Assembly: GCA_910584265.1 (NCBI GenBank)
Contig: CAJTZE010000060.1
Span: 1-18,062, forward strand
Length of the DNA stretch: 18,062 nt
Direction: 5' to 3'
Source: an uncultured Dorea sp.
Lineage (GTDB): Bacteria; Bacillota; Clostridia; Lachnospirales; Lachnospiraceae
The position numbers and the translations under genes were made by a program. Below are positions 7,952 through 15,558 of the stretch, in pieces (the first letter of the stretch is position 1; every line of letters starts with the position of its first letter). Under the pieces are notes generated by a model, which did not search any database, was not told the DNA's origin, and saw only the letters and a program-made list of their open reading frames with translations.

Positions 7952-8686
7952 ATGCATCAGAAATATATTCTTGTCACCGGCTCTTCACGGGGAATCGGTA
8001 AAGCCATCGCTCTGCAGTTTGCGGCTAAGGGTTTCCACGTCTTTTTAAACTGCCGCCGCTCCTTAGATCAGCTCTCACAGGTCAAAGAAGAAATTCTTGC
8101 CGGAGGGCAGGGCGGATGCACGCTTGTTCCCGGTGACGTGGGAAATCCAGATGAAGTAAGGAGGATTTTCAACACCATACATTCCATATGTCCTGCACTG
8201 GATGTTCTGGTCAACAACGCAGGTATCAGCCACACGGGACTTCTTATCGACATGACAGATGATGAATGGGATACGCTGCTTGCCGGCTGCCTGTCTTCCG
8301 CCTTCTACTGCTCCAGAGAAGCCTTGAAGCATATGGTTACCGCCAAATCCGGACGCATCATCAACATTTCCTCCATGTGGGGAACCTGCGGCGCCTCCTG
8401 CGAAGCCGCCTACTCTGCCGTTAAATCCGGTATGAACGGACTCACGCGGGCTCTCGCCAAGGAATACGCCCCCAGTGGTATTGCAGTTAACGCTATTGCC
8501 TGCGGTGCTGTTGATACAGAGATGAACCATCATCTGTCTCCCGAGGAACGGGCTTCCCTTGCTTATGAGATCCCGGCAGGCCGTTTTGGAACCACAGAAG
8601 AAATAGCCAGACTCGTATGGAACATTGCAGATAGTCCTGCGTACATGACCGGACAGGTCATTGGAATAGACGGAGGGTATATCTAG
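7952..8686 (+). CDS. SDR family oxidoreductase, FabG-like
   Basis: A 244-residue classical short-chain dehydrogenase/reductase. The Rossmann nucleotide motif is TGSSRGIG (9-16), NNAG follows at 88-91, and the catalytic S141, Y154 and K158 (YSAVK) are all present with the usual 13-residue Ser-Tyr spacing. The C-terminal GQVIGIDGGY is the FabG-type ending. The N33-R35 region after beta-2 suggests NADP(H) preference (inference). It reduces or oxidises a 3-oxoacyl or other carbonyl substrate. It is not inside a fatty-acid synthesis cluster, so housekeeping FabG is less likely than a specialised paralogue. I use ATG at 7952 because AAAGGAG sits 7 bases upstream; an in-frame ATG at 7913 has no ribosome binding site. 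It is the only plus-strand protein gene outside the insertion sequence. Confidence 0.88.
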   Translation: MHQKYILVTGSSRGIGKAIALQFAAKGFHVFLNCRRSLDQLSQVKEEILAGGQGGCTLVPGDVGNPDEVRRIFNTIHSICPALDVLVNNAGISHTGLLIDMTDDEWDTLLAGCLSSAFYCSREALKHMVTAKSGRIINISSMWGTCGASCEAAYSAVKSGMNGLTRALAKEYAPSGIAVNAIACGAVDTEMNHHLSPEERASLAYEIPAGRFGTTEEIARLVWNIADSPAYMTGQVIGIDGGYI

Positions 8687-8709
8687 CCCGAAGCCGGATA
8701 TACCCCCAG

Positions 8710-8737
8710 AGAATCCGCATACGGGATTCTTATTTTA
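8710..8737 (+). terminator. Probable terminator of the SDR gene
   Basis: AGAATCC (8710-8716) pairs with GGATTCT (8724-8730) over a 7-nt loop and is followed by TATTTTA on the plus strand. It begins 24 bases after the SDR stop and abuts the stop codon of the convergent hydrolase gene, so transcripts from both sides meet here. Confidence 0.55.
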
Positions 8738-9260
8738 TAAGCTTTAATATATCCTTCCACAGAGGAGTCTCTGACGTTCCCAGAAGTTCAAGCAGAACCG
8801 CTTCATAGGTTGTGAGAAGCGCCCCCTCCTGCCCGGCACGTTTTACTGCCGTCTCAAGGTCAGCTTCTCTTCTGCTGCCAATGCAGTCCGTCACCAGCAC
8901 CGGAACATATCCTGCGCCCGCCAGATCGATCACTGTCTGCAGCACACAGCAATGAGCCTCCATTCCGCACACAAGAATATACTTCTTTCCCTGTATCAGC
9001 GGTTCTACTGCGCGAAACGCACTGAAGGAAGTCTTATCCACATACTCCGTCTCCCCGGATGCCTCCCATATTTCCGGAACTGACATCCCAAGCCCCTTCG
9101 TATACTGCTGGGTCACTGTCATGGGTATCCCAAGAAGCTTCAAGCCCTTAAGAAATATCCTAACCCGCTTCATAAGCTCCTCATAATCCATAACAGCCGG
9201 CACTAAAAGCTCCTGAAAGTCGATCACCAGTGCCGCTGTTCTTTCTCTCTCTATCCGCAT
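8730..9260 (-). CDS. Isochorismatase-family cysteine hydrolase
   Basis: A 176-residue alpha/beta cysteine hydrolase of the isochorismatase/nicotinamidase superfamily. The catalytic triad is visible as D14 (VIDFQE), K76 (DKTSFSAF) and C105 within GMEAHCCVLQT. Members hydrolyse amides or vinyl ethers such as nicotinamide, N-carbamoylsarcosine or isochorismate. The short form without the extra metal-binding residues of PncA resembles the YcaC/'hydrolase' subgroup, and its substrate is unknown. I chose ATG at 9260 rather than 9302. It lies 1 base after the exonuclease stop codon, and upstream residues of the longer form do not resemble the family. A GGAG lies 10 bases upstream inside the exonuclease gene, so translation is probably coupled. 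It is the last gene of the fapA-exonuclease-hydrolase unit. Confidence 0.87.
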   Translation of the reverse strand: MRIERERTAALVIDFQELLVPAVMDYEELMKRVRIFLKGLKLLGIPMTVTQQYTKGLGMSVPEIWEASGETEYVDKTSFSAFRAVEPLIQGKKYILVCGMEAHCCVLQTVIDLAGAGYVPVLVTDCIGSRREADLETAVKRAGQEGALLTTYEAVLLELLGTSETPLWKDILKLIK

Positions 9261-9261
9261 C

Positions 9262-10014
9262 CTACTGGATCTCCAGCACCACCGGGCAGTGGTCAGACCC
9301 AAGTATATCCGTTAAAATCCCGGCTCCCTGCAGCCTGTTTTTCAGGCACTCAGACACACAGAAATAGTCGATCCGCCACCCCGCATTCTTTGCTCTGGCG
9401 CTGAACCGGTAAGACCACCAGGAATAGATCCCCTCCGCATCCGGATAAAAATACCGGAAGGTATCTATAAAGCCTGCCGCCAGAAGCTCTGTAAACTTCC
9501 CTCTCTCCTCATCCGTAAAGCCTGCATTTTTCCGGTTCGTCTTCGGATTCTTAAGATCGATTTCCTTGTGTGCCACATTCAGGTCCCCGCAGAAAATAAC
9601 CGGCTTTTTCTTCTCCAGCTTCTTAATATAAGCAAGAAAATCCGTCTCCCACTGCATCCGGTAGGAAAGCCTTGCCAGCTCATTCTGGGAATTGGGCGTA
9701 TAAACCGTGATAAAATAATAGTCCTCAAATTCCAGTGTAATTACCCTTCCCTCCTGATCATGCTCCTCAATTCCGATTCCATATGCAGCGCTTAGAGGCT
9801 CCCTCCTGGTAAATACTGCTGTGCCGGAATACCCCTTCTTCACCGCATAATTCCAATATTGATGATAGCCCGGCATTTCAAGCTCAAGCTGCCCTTCCTG
9901 CATCTTACTCTCCTGAATACAAAAAATATCCGCATCCAGCTCATGAAATACATCCATAAAACCCTTCTGCACACAGGCACGGATTCCATTTACATTCCAA
10001 GAAACAAATTTCAC
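9262..10014 (-). CDS. exoA: Exodeoxyribonuclease III / AP endonuclease
   Basis: A 250-residue member of the ExoIII/APE1 family that cleaves DNA 5' to abasic sites and degrades 3' ends in base-excision repair. The N-terminal MKFVSWNVNGIRA with N7, the metal ligand E35 (IQESKMQ), GDLNVAH, AGWRIDYF and the catalytic GSDHCPV are all present and in order. The length is normal for the family. The start codon is GTG at 10012-10014, fixed by GGAGG 7 bases upstream and by the exact family N-terminus. Only 47 bases separate it from the FapA gene, with no terminator-like structure seen, so it is probably co-transcribed. It could equally be called xth. Confidence 0.95.
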   Translation of the reverse strand: MKFVSWNVNGIRACVQKGFMDVFHELDADIFCIQESKMQEGQLELEMPGYHQYWNYAVKKGYSGTAVFTRREPLSAAYGIGIEEHDQEGRVITLEFEDYYFITVYTPNSQNELARLSYRMQWETDFLAYIKKLEKKKPVIFCGDLNVAHKEIDLKNPKTNRKNAGFTDEERGKFTELLAAGFIDTFRYFYPDAEGIYSWWSYRFSARAKNAGWRIDYFCVSECLKNRLQGAGILTDILGSDHCPVVLEIQ

Positions 10015-10061
10015 GCCTTATCCTCCACTTTCTTCCTCATACTTCTCCGCAGAGCCCGCAG

Positions 10062-11864
10062 TTACATCAGACGAATCTCGCCCTCCACCAGTCTTGCGTT
10101 GCAGGAGCTGACCTCCTGACTCACCTGAAGTGTTTCTTTTCCAATCGTCAGCGTCACTCCGGAATAAAGAATTCCGCATTTCATCCTGCAGCCTCCCTGT
10201 TCCTCCAGCTTCTCTTCGATTTTTTCCTTTTCCTTGTCGAACTGTCCCAGCTTCATCCTGTTTACAGACAGATCCAGCCGGATTTTCCCCATCCGCCTCG
10301 CCTTATCCGGGCTGTCAGGCTGACGTTCCAGCTTTACCATCTCCTGCTCCATATCTTCAATGCTCTGTATCAACAGCTTCCTGTCAAAATCAGCGCAGGG
10401 CTGTCCTCCCAGAACAACGGTCGTAGGACTCCCAGACCGGGTTCCTACCGCATTCGCCTTAATTCCACGCGCCGCCCGTATTCTGCCGCCCACGATCACT
10501 CCTCTCCCGGAAGTAACCTGAATCTCTCCATCGCAGTAAACATCACTGTGAAGAATGCAGTCTGTTATCACATTCCCTCTGGCATGGACGATTCCATGCT
10601 CCAGATACTTAGAATAGACATTGCGGCCCGCGCGGATAACCGCCTCCTGATCACCAACGATCCCCTTGGCAATCACCAGGTCGCCGCCTGCCTCCACAGT
10701 ACCCGCTTCCACTACACCGTCTACAGTAATATTTCCCATCGACTTCACCTGAAAACCGCTGAGCACATCGCCGCAGATATGTACATCTCCCACAAAATTA
10801 ATATTTCCGGTAGAATAGTCCACATTTTTCTCAATATTCATCGTAGGTTTCACCTGAAAAGCACGGCCGCCAAACTCCACGCGCCCGGTCTTAGAGGCAA
10901 GAAGCTTCGTTCCATCTTTACTGATTTCGGTATTCTGTCCCTTCGGAAGTGTTGCTGCTTTCCCGTCCTTCCCCGGAATTTCCTGATTCAGCACCGTTCT
11001 GCCGGACACCGCCTTTGTTGGCGGGAATGCTTCACAGATTACCGCACCCTCTTCCGCACTCTGAACCAGATTCAAGGATGCATAGTCCACCCGGTCATGC
11101 TCATCCACCGACACCTGCCGTTTTATGGACCGTTCAAAATAATCTACAACATAACCATCCTTCCCCTGCACCGCCGGTCTTCCCTTTGCCGCCCTAAATA
11201 AGCGGAAATACCGCTCCCGGTCTCCCGGCAGCCGGTCTAAAAGTTCCGTATCCACGCCAAAGGCTACCCCGCTTCCCTTCAACGACTGCTCTAATAGCTC
11301 CTTATTTATTTCCTTTCCTCTGCCCACCGGTGGAAACACCATAAGCCACGCTGTCAGCTTATCCGCTGATATAAATATAAACGGCAGTGCATCCAGTTCG
11401 ATCGGCGGAGCCTCCGGTTTCTCTTCTCCTTCTGACAAAGGCTCCTCCTCTGCCAAAAGCCCCATCTTGCCAAGCGCGGTCTTTGAATCCGCTGGAACTG
11501 CCTTCTTGAGACGTGCATCCGCCTTATCTGTGATCTTCGTATACAGACGTTCCAGTTCTCGTTCCAGCCGCTCCTCAGACATATCTTCGCCGCCCTCCAG
11601 CCTCAGCCGGGGAGCCGGCAGCGCACCTGCCTGCTCTTCCCGCAGATCATACAACTGATTCAGCGCATGCTCCATGGGAAGCTTCAGCTCATTAGCAGCA
11701 GCTTCCTGCACCGGTTTATCCTGCTGTTCCTCCTGTACTTCTCCCTGCGTTTCTTCTGCCTGTACCGGTTCTTCTATATCCTGACTTTCCAGTACCTCCT
11801 TAACTGGATCGTCTTCCTGATCAAAACCAAATAACATTGCCAGTATCGAATCTTTAAACCCCAT
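10062..11864 (-). CDS. FapA family (DUF342) polymer-forming protein
   Basis: A 600-residue protein of the FapA/DUF342 family. After an acidic Glu/Gln-rich, probably disordered segment (about 15-60) and a charged linker to about 155, the N-terminal DUF342 domain spans roughly 155-340. A right-handed parallel beta-helix follows at about 345-485, with repeats such as GNINFVGDVHICGDV and GGDLVIAKGIVG. Then comes a short predicted coiled coil (about 495-560) and a small C-terminal domain. Homologues in Vibrio affect flagellar assembly and polar localisation. In Firmicutes the role is unclear and may be surface or cytoskeleton-like scaffolding. No flagellar gene is in the window. AGGTGG lies 7 bases before the ATG. 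It is the first gene of the unit with exoA. Confidence 0.88.
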   Translation of the reverse strand: MGFKDSILAMLFGFDQEDDPVKEVLESQDIEEPVQAEETQGEVQEEQQDKPVQEAAANELKLPMEHALNQLYDLREEQAGALPAPRLRLEGGEDMSEERLERELERLYTKITDKADARLKKAVPADSKTALGKMGLLAEEEPLSEGEEKPEAPPIELDALPFIFISADKLTAWLMVFPPVGRGKEINKELLEQSLKGSGVAFGVDTELLDRLPGDRERYFRLFRAAKGRPAVQGKDGYVVDYFERSIKRQVSVDEHDRVDYASLNLVQSAEEGAVICEAFPPTKAVSGRTVLNQEIPGKDGKAATLPKGQNTEISKDGTKLLASKTGRVEFGGRAFQVKPTMNIEKNVDYSTGNINFVGDVHICGDVLSGFQVKSMGNITVDGVVEAGTVEAGGDLVIAKGIVGDQEAVIRAGRNVYSKYLEHGIVHARGNVITDCILHSDVYCDGEIQVTSGRGVIVGGRIRAARGIKANAVGTRSGSPTTVVLGGQPCADFDRKLLIQSIEDMEQEMVKLERQPDSPDKARRMGKIRLDLSVNRMKLGQFDKEKEKIEEKLEEQGGCRMKCGILYSGVTLTIGKETLQVSQEVSSCNARLVEGEIRLM

Positions 11865-11915
11865 AAATTGCCACCTGCCTTTCTACTATTTCTCATCCCT
11901 GTTTTGTATACTCTC

Positions 11916-11944
11916 ATTGTATCCTTTCCAGAAGCTGTTGGCAA
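11916..11944 (-). promoter_or_regulatory. Sigma-A promoter of the fapA-exoA-hydrolase unit
   Basis: On the minus strand TTGCCA (11939-11944), a 17-base spacer and TACAAT (11916-11921) lie about 52 bases before the DUF342 ATG. Between it and the truA stop is only a short palindrome (AGAAGTACTTCT) followed by T residues, a weak terminator at best, so some read-through from truA is possible. Confidence 0.65.
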
Positions 11945-11987
11945 GAAAAAAGAAGTACTTCTCTCATGGAAAAATACCCCTTTCATC

Positions 11988-12722
11988 CTAATAATACACT
12001 TTTCTCAGAAACAGCCCTCTTGCCGGAGCAAGGAATCCTGCCTGGCTTCTGTCCCCAGCCTCGATCAATGCCGGAATATCCTCACTGCTGCGCCTGCCGT
12101 CTCCAACTTCGATCAATGTACCGGTAAGAATCCGTACCATATGATACAGAAAACCCGAACCATAATAGGTAATCCGTATTTTCTCCTCCGCCCTTACGAT
12201 CTTTATACTGTAAATCCGCCGCACGGTATCACTTGTCTCTTTATTATCCGTAAAGCTGCTGAAATCCCTCACTCCTATCAGATATTCTGCCGCATCCCGC
12301 ATTGCCTCAATATCCAGCCGCTCCGGGTAATGATAGCAGTACCTTCTGGAAAATACATCCGGCTTCTCCCTGCAGTCAATAAAATATTCATACTTCTTGC
12401 CCTTCGCGCTCTTTCTTGCATGAAAACCGTTTCTGGCAAGCTCAATCCGAATAATCCTGATGTCCTCAGGCAGAGAGCGGTTCAAAGCATCCTTCAGATC
12501 CTCCACGTCATACAGCTTGGATAGTGTAACACTTGCCACCTGTCCTCTGGCATGGACCCCGCTGTCCGTCCGTCCCGAGCCGTCTACCTGTACCCGGTAC
12601 CCGACCATACGTCCCAGCGTCCATTCCAAGATGTGCTGGATCGTATTATCCGTAGTAGCCTGCCTCTGCCAGCCCTGATATCTGCTGCCCTCGTAGCAAA
12701 TCGTCATTTTATAAGTTCTCAT
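11988..12722 (-). CDS. truA: tRNA pseudouridine(38-40) synthase TruA
   Basis: A 244-residue TruA that isomerises uridines 38-40 in the tRNA anticodon arm. It has the family start (YKMTICYEGSRYQGWQRQ), the catalytic aspartate D53 in GRTDSGVHARGQ, and the C-terminal FLYHMVRILTGTLIEVG motif. The length matches the family. GGAGAG about 6 bases upstream of ATG supports the start. The nrdR stop is 16 bases upstream, so it is the third gene of the ymxH-nrdR-truA unit. Confidence 0.95.
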   Translation of the reverse strand: MRTYKMTICYEGSRYQGWQRQATTDNTIQHILEWTLGRMVGYRVQVDGSGRTDSGVHARGQVASVTLSKLYDVEDLKDALNRSLPEDIRIIRIELARNGFHARKSAKGKKYEYFIDCREKPDVFSRRYCYHYPERLDIEAMRDAAEYLIGVRDFSSFTDNKETSDTVRRIYSIKIVRAEEKIRITYYGSGFLYHMVRILTGTLIEVGDGRRSSEDIPALIEAGDRSQAGFLAPARGLFLRKVYY

Positions 12723-12738
12723 ACTTCTCTCCGTTCAT

Positions 12739-13191
12739 CTACCGATCCAGAATCTTCTTAATCTCATCCATAAAAGTATTCACATCTTTAAATTCCCTGT
12801 AAATTGACGCAAACCGTACATATGCCACTGCATCCAGATTCTGAAGTTCTTCCATAACAATCTCTCCGATTATATGGCTTGGGATCTCCTTTTCCTCCAG
12901 ACTGAATACCTTGGTCTCAATCCGCTCAACTGTCTTTTGGATTTCGTCTGTGGGAACCGGCCGCTTATAGCAGGCACGGAGAATTCCTCTCTCAATCTTC
13001 CCTCTGTTATACTGCTCTCTGTTGTTATCCTTCTTAATAATAATCAGCGGAATCGTCTCCACCTTCTCATAGGTCGTAAACCGTTTCCCGCATTCATCAC
13101 AGGATCTTCTTCTCCGGATCGAGCTGTCGTCTTCCACAGGTCTGGAATCAATAACCCGTGTATCCGGATGATTACAATATGGACATTTCAT
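12739..13191 (-). CDS. nrdR: Transcriptional repressor NrdR
   Basis: A 150-residue regulator that represses ribonucleotide reductase genes when dATP is bound. The N-terminal zinc ribbon has C3, C6, C31 and C34 (CPYC and CDEC), with the RRRRSC DNA-binding segment between. An ATP-cone domain fills about residues 49-139, recognisable from VETIPLIIIKKDNNREQY and AYVRFASIYREF. The length is standard. AAGGAGAG precedes ATG by about 6 bases. It lies between a YmxH-type sporulation gene and truA, an arrangement consistent with Clostridia. No ribonucleotide reductase gene is in the window. Confidence 0.97.
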   Translation of the reverse strand: MKCPYCNHPDTRVIDSRPVEDDSSIRRRRSCDECGKRFTTYEKVETIPLIIIKKDNNREQYNRGKIERGILRACYKRPVPTDEIQKTVERIETKVFSLEEKEIPSHIIGEIVMEELQNLDAVAYVRFASIYREFKDVNTFMDEIKKILDR

Positions 13192-13219
13192 ATATTCTCT
13201 CCTTCTGCTGTATTATGCA

Positions 13220-13477
13220 TCAATGTCTACGTTCTTCGTGCCGCTCCTCATGTATCTCCACCAGAATAATATCCGGTCCGATCTGCTTAATGCACCGGAA
13301 AGGTATCACAAGCTCGCCGCTCTCGCCGAACAGAAAACAAAATCTCCCGCCCTTCGGAACGATGATCGCCTCAATGCATCCTTTGCATTCATCAAATACT
13401 ATATCCGTGACATAGCCGATTTTACTGCAGTCACAGGAATTAATCACTTCTTTTTTCTCAAATTCACACAGCCGCAT
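13220..13477 (-). CDS. YlmC/YmxH family sporulation protein (PRC-barrel)
   Basis: A short 85-residue protein with the YlmC/YmxH pattern: an N-terminal MRLCEFEKKEVINSCDCSKIGYVTDIVFD, a PRC-barrel-like beta fold, and a conserved IPFRCIKQIGPDIILVE ending. The C-terminus is His/Glu/Arg-rich. Members occur in spore formers and are expressed in sporulation in Bacillus, but their biochemical role is not known. The ribosome binding site GAGGTGATC is nearly a full match to the 16S tail. The 28-base gap to nrdR suggests one operon. I did not find a convincing sigma-A promoter upstream; a sporulation sigma factor is possible but not shown. Confidence 0.85.
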   Translation of the reverse strand: MRLCEFEKKEVINSCDCSKIGYVTDIVFDECKGCIEAIIVPKGGRFCFLFGESGELVIPFRCIKQIGPDIILVEIHEERHEERRH

Positions 13478-13529
13478 ATGATCACCTCTATCAGTAATAT
13501 ATGCAGAAGCTTCGTGATTGGCTATTCTA

Positions 13530-13567
13530 TCACGGCAGGATTTGTACGTTCTAAAGCCTCACGGCAG
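13530..13567. repeat. Short direct repeat TCACGGCAG upstream of the ymxH-type gene
   Basis: TCACGGCAG occurs at 13530-13538 and again at 13559-13567 in the 113-base gap between the carbamate kinase stop and the YmxH-type start. The spacing of 29 bases is close to three helical turns, which would fit a regulator binding one face, but no function is shown and chance is possible. The gap also holds GCCGG-GAAT-CCGGC, a hairpin without a T-tract. Confidence 0.3.
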
Positions 13568-13590
13568 AATGCCGGATTCCCGGCCGGGCC

Positions 13591-14520
13591 TTACCGGATA
13601 ATGGTCCCTGTTTTTCCCTTTAAGCCTTCAAGCAGTTTATCATACGAAGTAATGACTGCTTCCCTTCCCTCTCTCTTCTCAATAAACTCTACTGCCGCGC
13701 GGAACTTAGGCAGCATATTGTACACTCCGAAATGTCCTTCCTCCATGTACTGCTTTGCCTGTTCCACCGTAATCTCTCCAAGCTCTTCTTCATTCTCCTT
13801 GCCCCGGTTGATATACACCTTGTCCACGCTGGTAAGGATAATAAGTGCATCTGCATCAATCTCCTCCGCCAGCTTTCCTGCCGCAAGATCCTTCTCAATT
13901 ACTGCACTGGCACCCTTAAGACGGTTGCCCTGCTGCATCACCGGAATCCCGCCGCCGCCACAGGCAATTACTACCTGATCGGCATCCATCAGCGCCTTTA
14001 TTGCCTCAATCTCTACAATGGTCACCGGATTCGGTGCAGACACAACACGGCGGAAGCCCTTACCCGGCTCCTCGACCACATAATTACCCTTCTTGCGTTC
14101 TGCCGCCGCATCCTCCGCAGACATATACCGCCCCAGCACCTTTGTAGGTGTATAAAATGCCTCATCATAAGGATCTACCATCACCTGCGTTAATACTGTG
14201 CTGACTGTACGGAAAATCCCTCTGTCCAAAAGTTCCGTGCGGATGCCGTTCTGAAGATCATAGCCAATATATCCCTGACTCATAGCCGCACAGACAGACA
14301 TCGGTGCCGCTGTATAATCCTGATGAACCTTCCCAAATTCGTTCATCGCCGTATGAATCATCCCCACCTGCGGAGCATTGCTGTGGGTAATGGCCACCTG
14401 ACAGCCTTCCTCGATCAAATCCGCAATTACCTTTGCAGAACGGCTGACTGCCTCCTTCTGCTCCGGAAGCGTTGTGCCCAGCGCCCTATGCCCTAATGCT
14501 ACTACAACTCTCTTCTTCAT
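13591..14520 (-). CDS. arcC: Carbamate kinase, variant active-site loop
   Basis: A 309-residue amino-acid kinase. Carbamate kinase converts carbamoyl phosphate and ADP to ATP, ammonia and CO2 in the last step of arginine or purine-derivative fermentation. The family landmarks are present: HSNAPQVGMI, K127 (PTKVLGRY), CGGGGIPV (187-194), K210 (VIEKD) and K272 (MLPK). The N-terminal phosphate loop, normally ALGGNAL, reads ALGHRALGTT, so G and N at 11-12 become H and R. I believe this is a recurring variant in anaerobic Firmicutes rather than damage, because the rest is intact. AAGGAG precedes the ATG. It has its own promoter. No ornithine carbamoyltransferase, arginine deiminase or YgeW-type gene adjoins it in the window. 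Confidence 0.9.
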   Translation of the reverse strand: MKKRVVVALGHRALGTTLPEQKEAVSRSAKVIADLIEEGCQVAITHSNAPQVGMIHTAMNEFGKVHQDYTAAPMSVCAAMSQGYIGYDLQNGIRTELLDRGIFRTVSTVLTQVMVDPYDEAFYTPTKVLGRYMSAEDAAAERKKGNYVVEEPGKGFRRVVSAPNPVTIVEIEAIKALMDADQVVIACGGGGIPVMQQGNRLKGASAVIEKDLAAGKLAEEIDADALIILTSVDKVYINRGKENEEELGEITVEQAKQYMEEGHFGVYNMLPKFRAAVEFIEKREGREAVITSYDKLLEGLKGKTGTIIR

Positions 14521-14583
14521 CGTCCGTCTCCTTACATCAATATCACAAACCTGCCGCCATGAAATCTATCATTATTTAAATCC

Positions 14584-14607
14584 TGCAATTACATGTAAGA
14601 TATTGCA
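14584..14607. promoter_or_regulatory. Candidate operator dyad in the carbamate kinase leader
   Basis: TGCAAT (14584-14589) and ATTGCA (14602-14607) form an inverted repeat with a 12-base spacer. It starts just downstream of the -10 box of the carbamate kinase promoter, over the expected transcription start. It does not match the ARG-box or CodY consensus as I know them, so the regulator is unknown. Confidence 0.35.
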
Positions 14608-14636
14608 ATTATAGTCTTTGTCCTTTGGAAATGCAA
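14608..14636 (-). promoter_or_regulatory. Sigma-A promoter of the carbamate kinase gene
   Basis: On the minus strand TTGCAT (14631-14636), a 17-base spacer and a consensus TATAAT (14608-14613) lie in the gap after the DapB-like gene. The leader would be about 80 nt. This promoter means the kinase can be expressed independently of the upstream reductase. Confidence 0.7.
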
Positions 14637-14678
14637 GCATCCCAGCCAATTATTTTGCTAAAATTCCCCTTATCATAT

Positions 14679-15476
14679 CTATAATCCCAGCACATCCTGA
14701 ATCGTATAAAATCCAGGCTCCTTATCCGCAAGATAGGCGGCACAGTCACAGGCTCCCTTCGCAAAGCATTCCCAGTTGTAGGAATGGTGGGTAATCTCCA
14801 GCCGTTCTCCCATACAGCCAAAATATACCGTATGGCTGCTGGGAATATTTCCTGCGCGGAGGGAATGGTATCCAATCGTCCCCTTCTCTCTCGGCGCCGT
14901 GCCTTCCCGCCCATAGACCGCAATATCACTAAGTTCACGGCCTAATGCATGAGCCAGAATCTCTCCCATCTCCTTAGATGTCCCGCTCGGCGCATCCTTC
15001 TTCCACTGGTCATGCATCTCCAGAATCTCAATGTCCGCTTCTTCTCCTATCACAGAAACCGCAATCTCCAAAAGCTTATTCATCACATTGACCAGCTTGG
15101 AGGTATTCGCCGCATACAGCATCGGAATCTCCGCTGAAGCATCCTGAAACCGCTTAAACTCCTCTGGAGAAAATCCGGTCGTACCGCATACCAGCCCCTT
15201 CTTGTATTTTACTGCCAGTTCAAGAACTGACATAGCATTCTCCCTCGTGGAAAAATCAATGATCACATCGCACTGCTCGATTACACTCTCCAAATCATCC
15301 ACGACCGGCACGCCCAGCTCACGGCCTGTCAGTGCCGCTATTCCCAGATCCATGCCGATATAATCCCTGCCCTTCGGGGCCACGCCCGCCGCAAGCTCCA
15401 TATCATCCCTTGCCGCAGCTGTCTGCGTGATCAATTTCCCCATCTTTCCTCTTGGTCCAATCACAATCACTTTCAT
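14679..15476 (-). CDS. DapB-like dihydrodipicolinate reductase family protein
   Basis: A 265-residue NAD(P)H-dependent reductase of the DapB family. The Rossmann motif is GPRGKMG (7-13); IIDFST and CGTTGFS follow, and the substrate-site DAPSGTS is at 161-167. In classical DapB the active site reads HHxxK before DAPSG. Here it is H155-D156-Q-W-K159, so the proton-donor His and the Lys are kept but the second His is Asp. The usual ANFS-type loop reads AANTSKLVNVM and the C-terminal SR motif reads NW. It may be the lysine/diaminopimelate enzyme (4-hydroxy-tetrahydrodipicolinate reductase) of a divergent class, or a paralogue acting on a related imine such as in amino-acid fermentation. No dapA or other lysine gene is nearby. 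GGAGGG lies 11-12 bases upstream of the ATG. Confidence 0.8.
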   Translation of the reverse strand: MKVIVIGPRGKMGKLITQTAAARDDMELAAGVAPKGRDYIGMDLGIAALTGRELGVPVVDDLESVIEQCDVIIDFSTRENAMSVLELAVKYKKGLVCGTTGFSPEEFKRFQDASAEIPMLYAANTSKLVNVMNKLLEIAVSVIGEEADIEILEMHDQWKKDAPSGTSKEMGEILAHALGRELSDIAVYGREGTAPREKGTIGYHSLRAGNIPSSHTVYFGCMGERLEITHHSYNWECFAKGACDCAAYLADKEPGFYTIQDVLGL

Positions 15477-15495
15477 AGCTAAGACACCCTCCGCA

Positions 15496-15558
15496 TATAC
15501 TAAATTGTGGACGTCATACCCACCTCCACTTCATTCCGCTGAATCTAAATTTAGTATA
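15496..15558. repeat. 11-bp perfect inverted repeat in the DapB-like leader
   Basis: TATACTAAATT at 15496-15506 is matched by AATTTAGTATA at 15548-15558 with 41 bases between. An inner pair GTGGA/TCCAC (15507-15511 and 15525-15529) extends the structure. On the minus strand the outer arm contains TATACT, a possible -10 box. It could be a paired operator, a leader hairpin or a very small inverted-repeat element. Confidence 0.45.

Noticed and set aside
11868..12524. Plus-strand open frame of 218 codons
   Set aside because: Antisense to truA and to the promoter region of the DUF342 gene; composition is that of a shadow frame.
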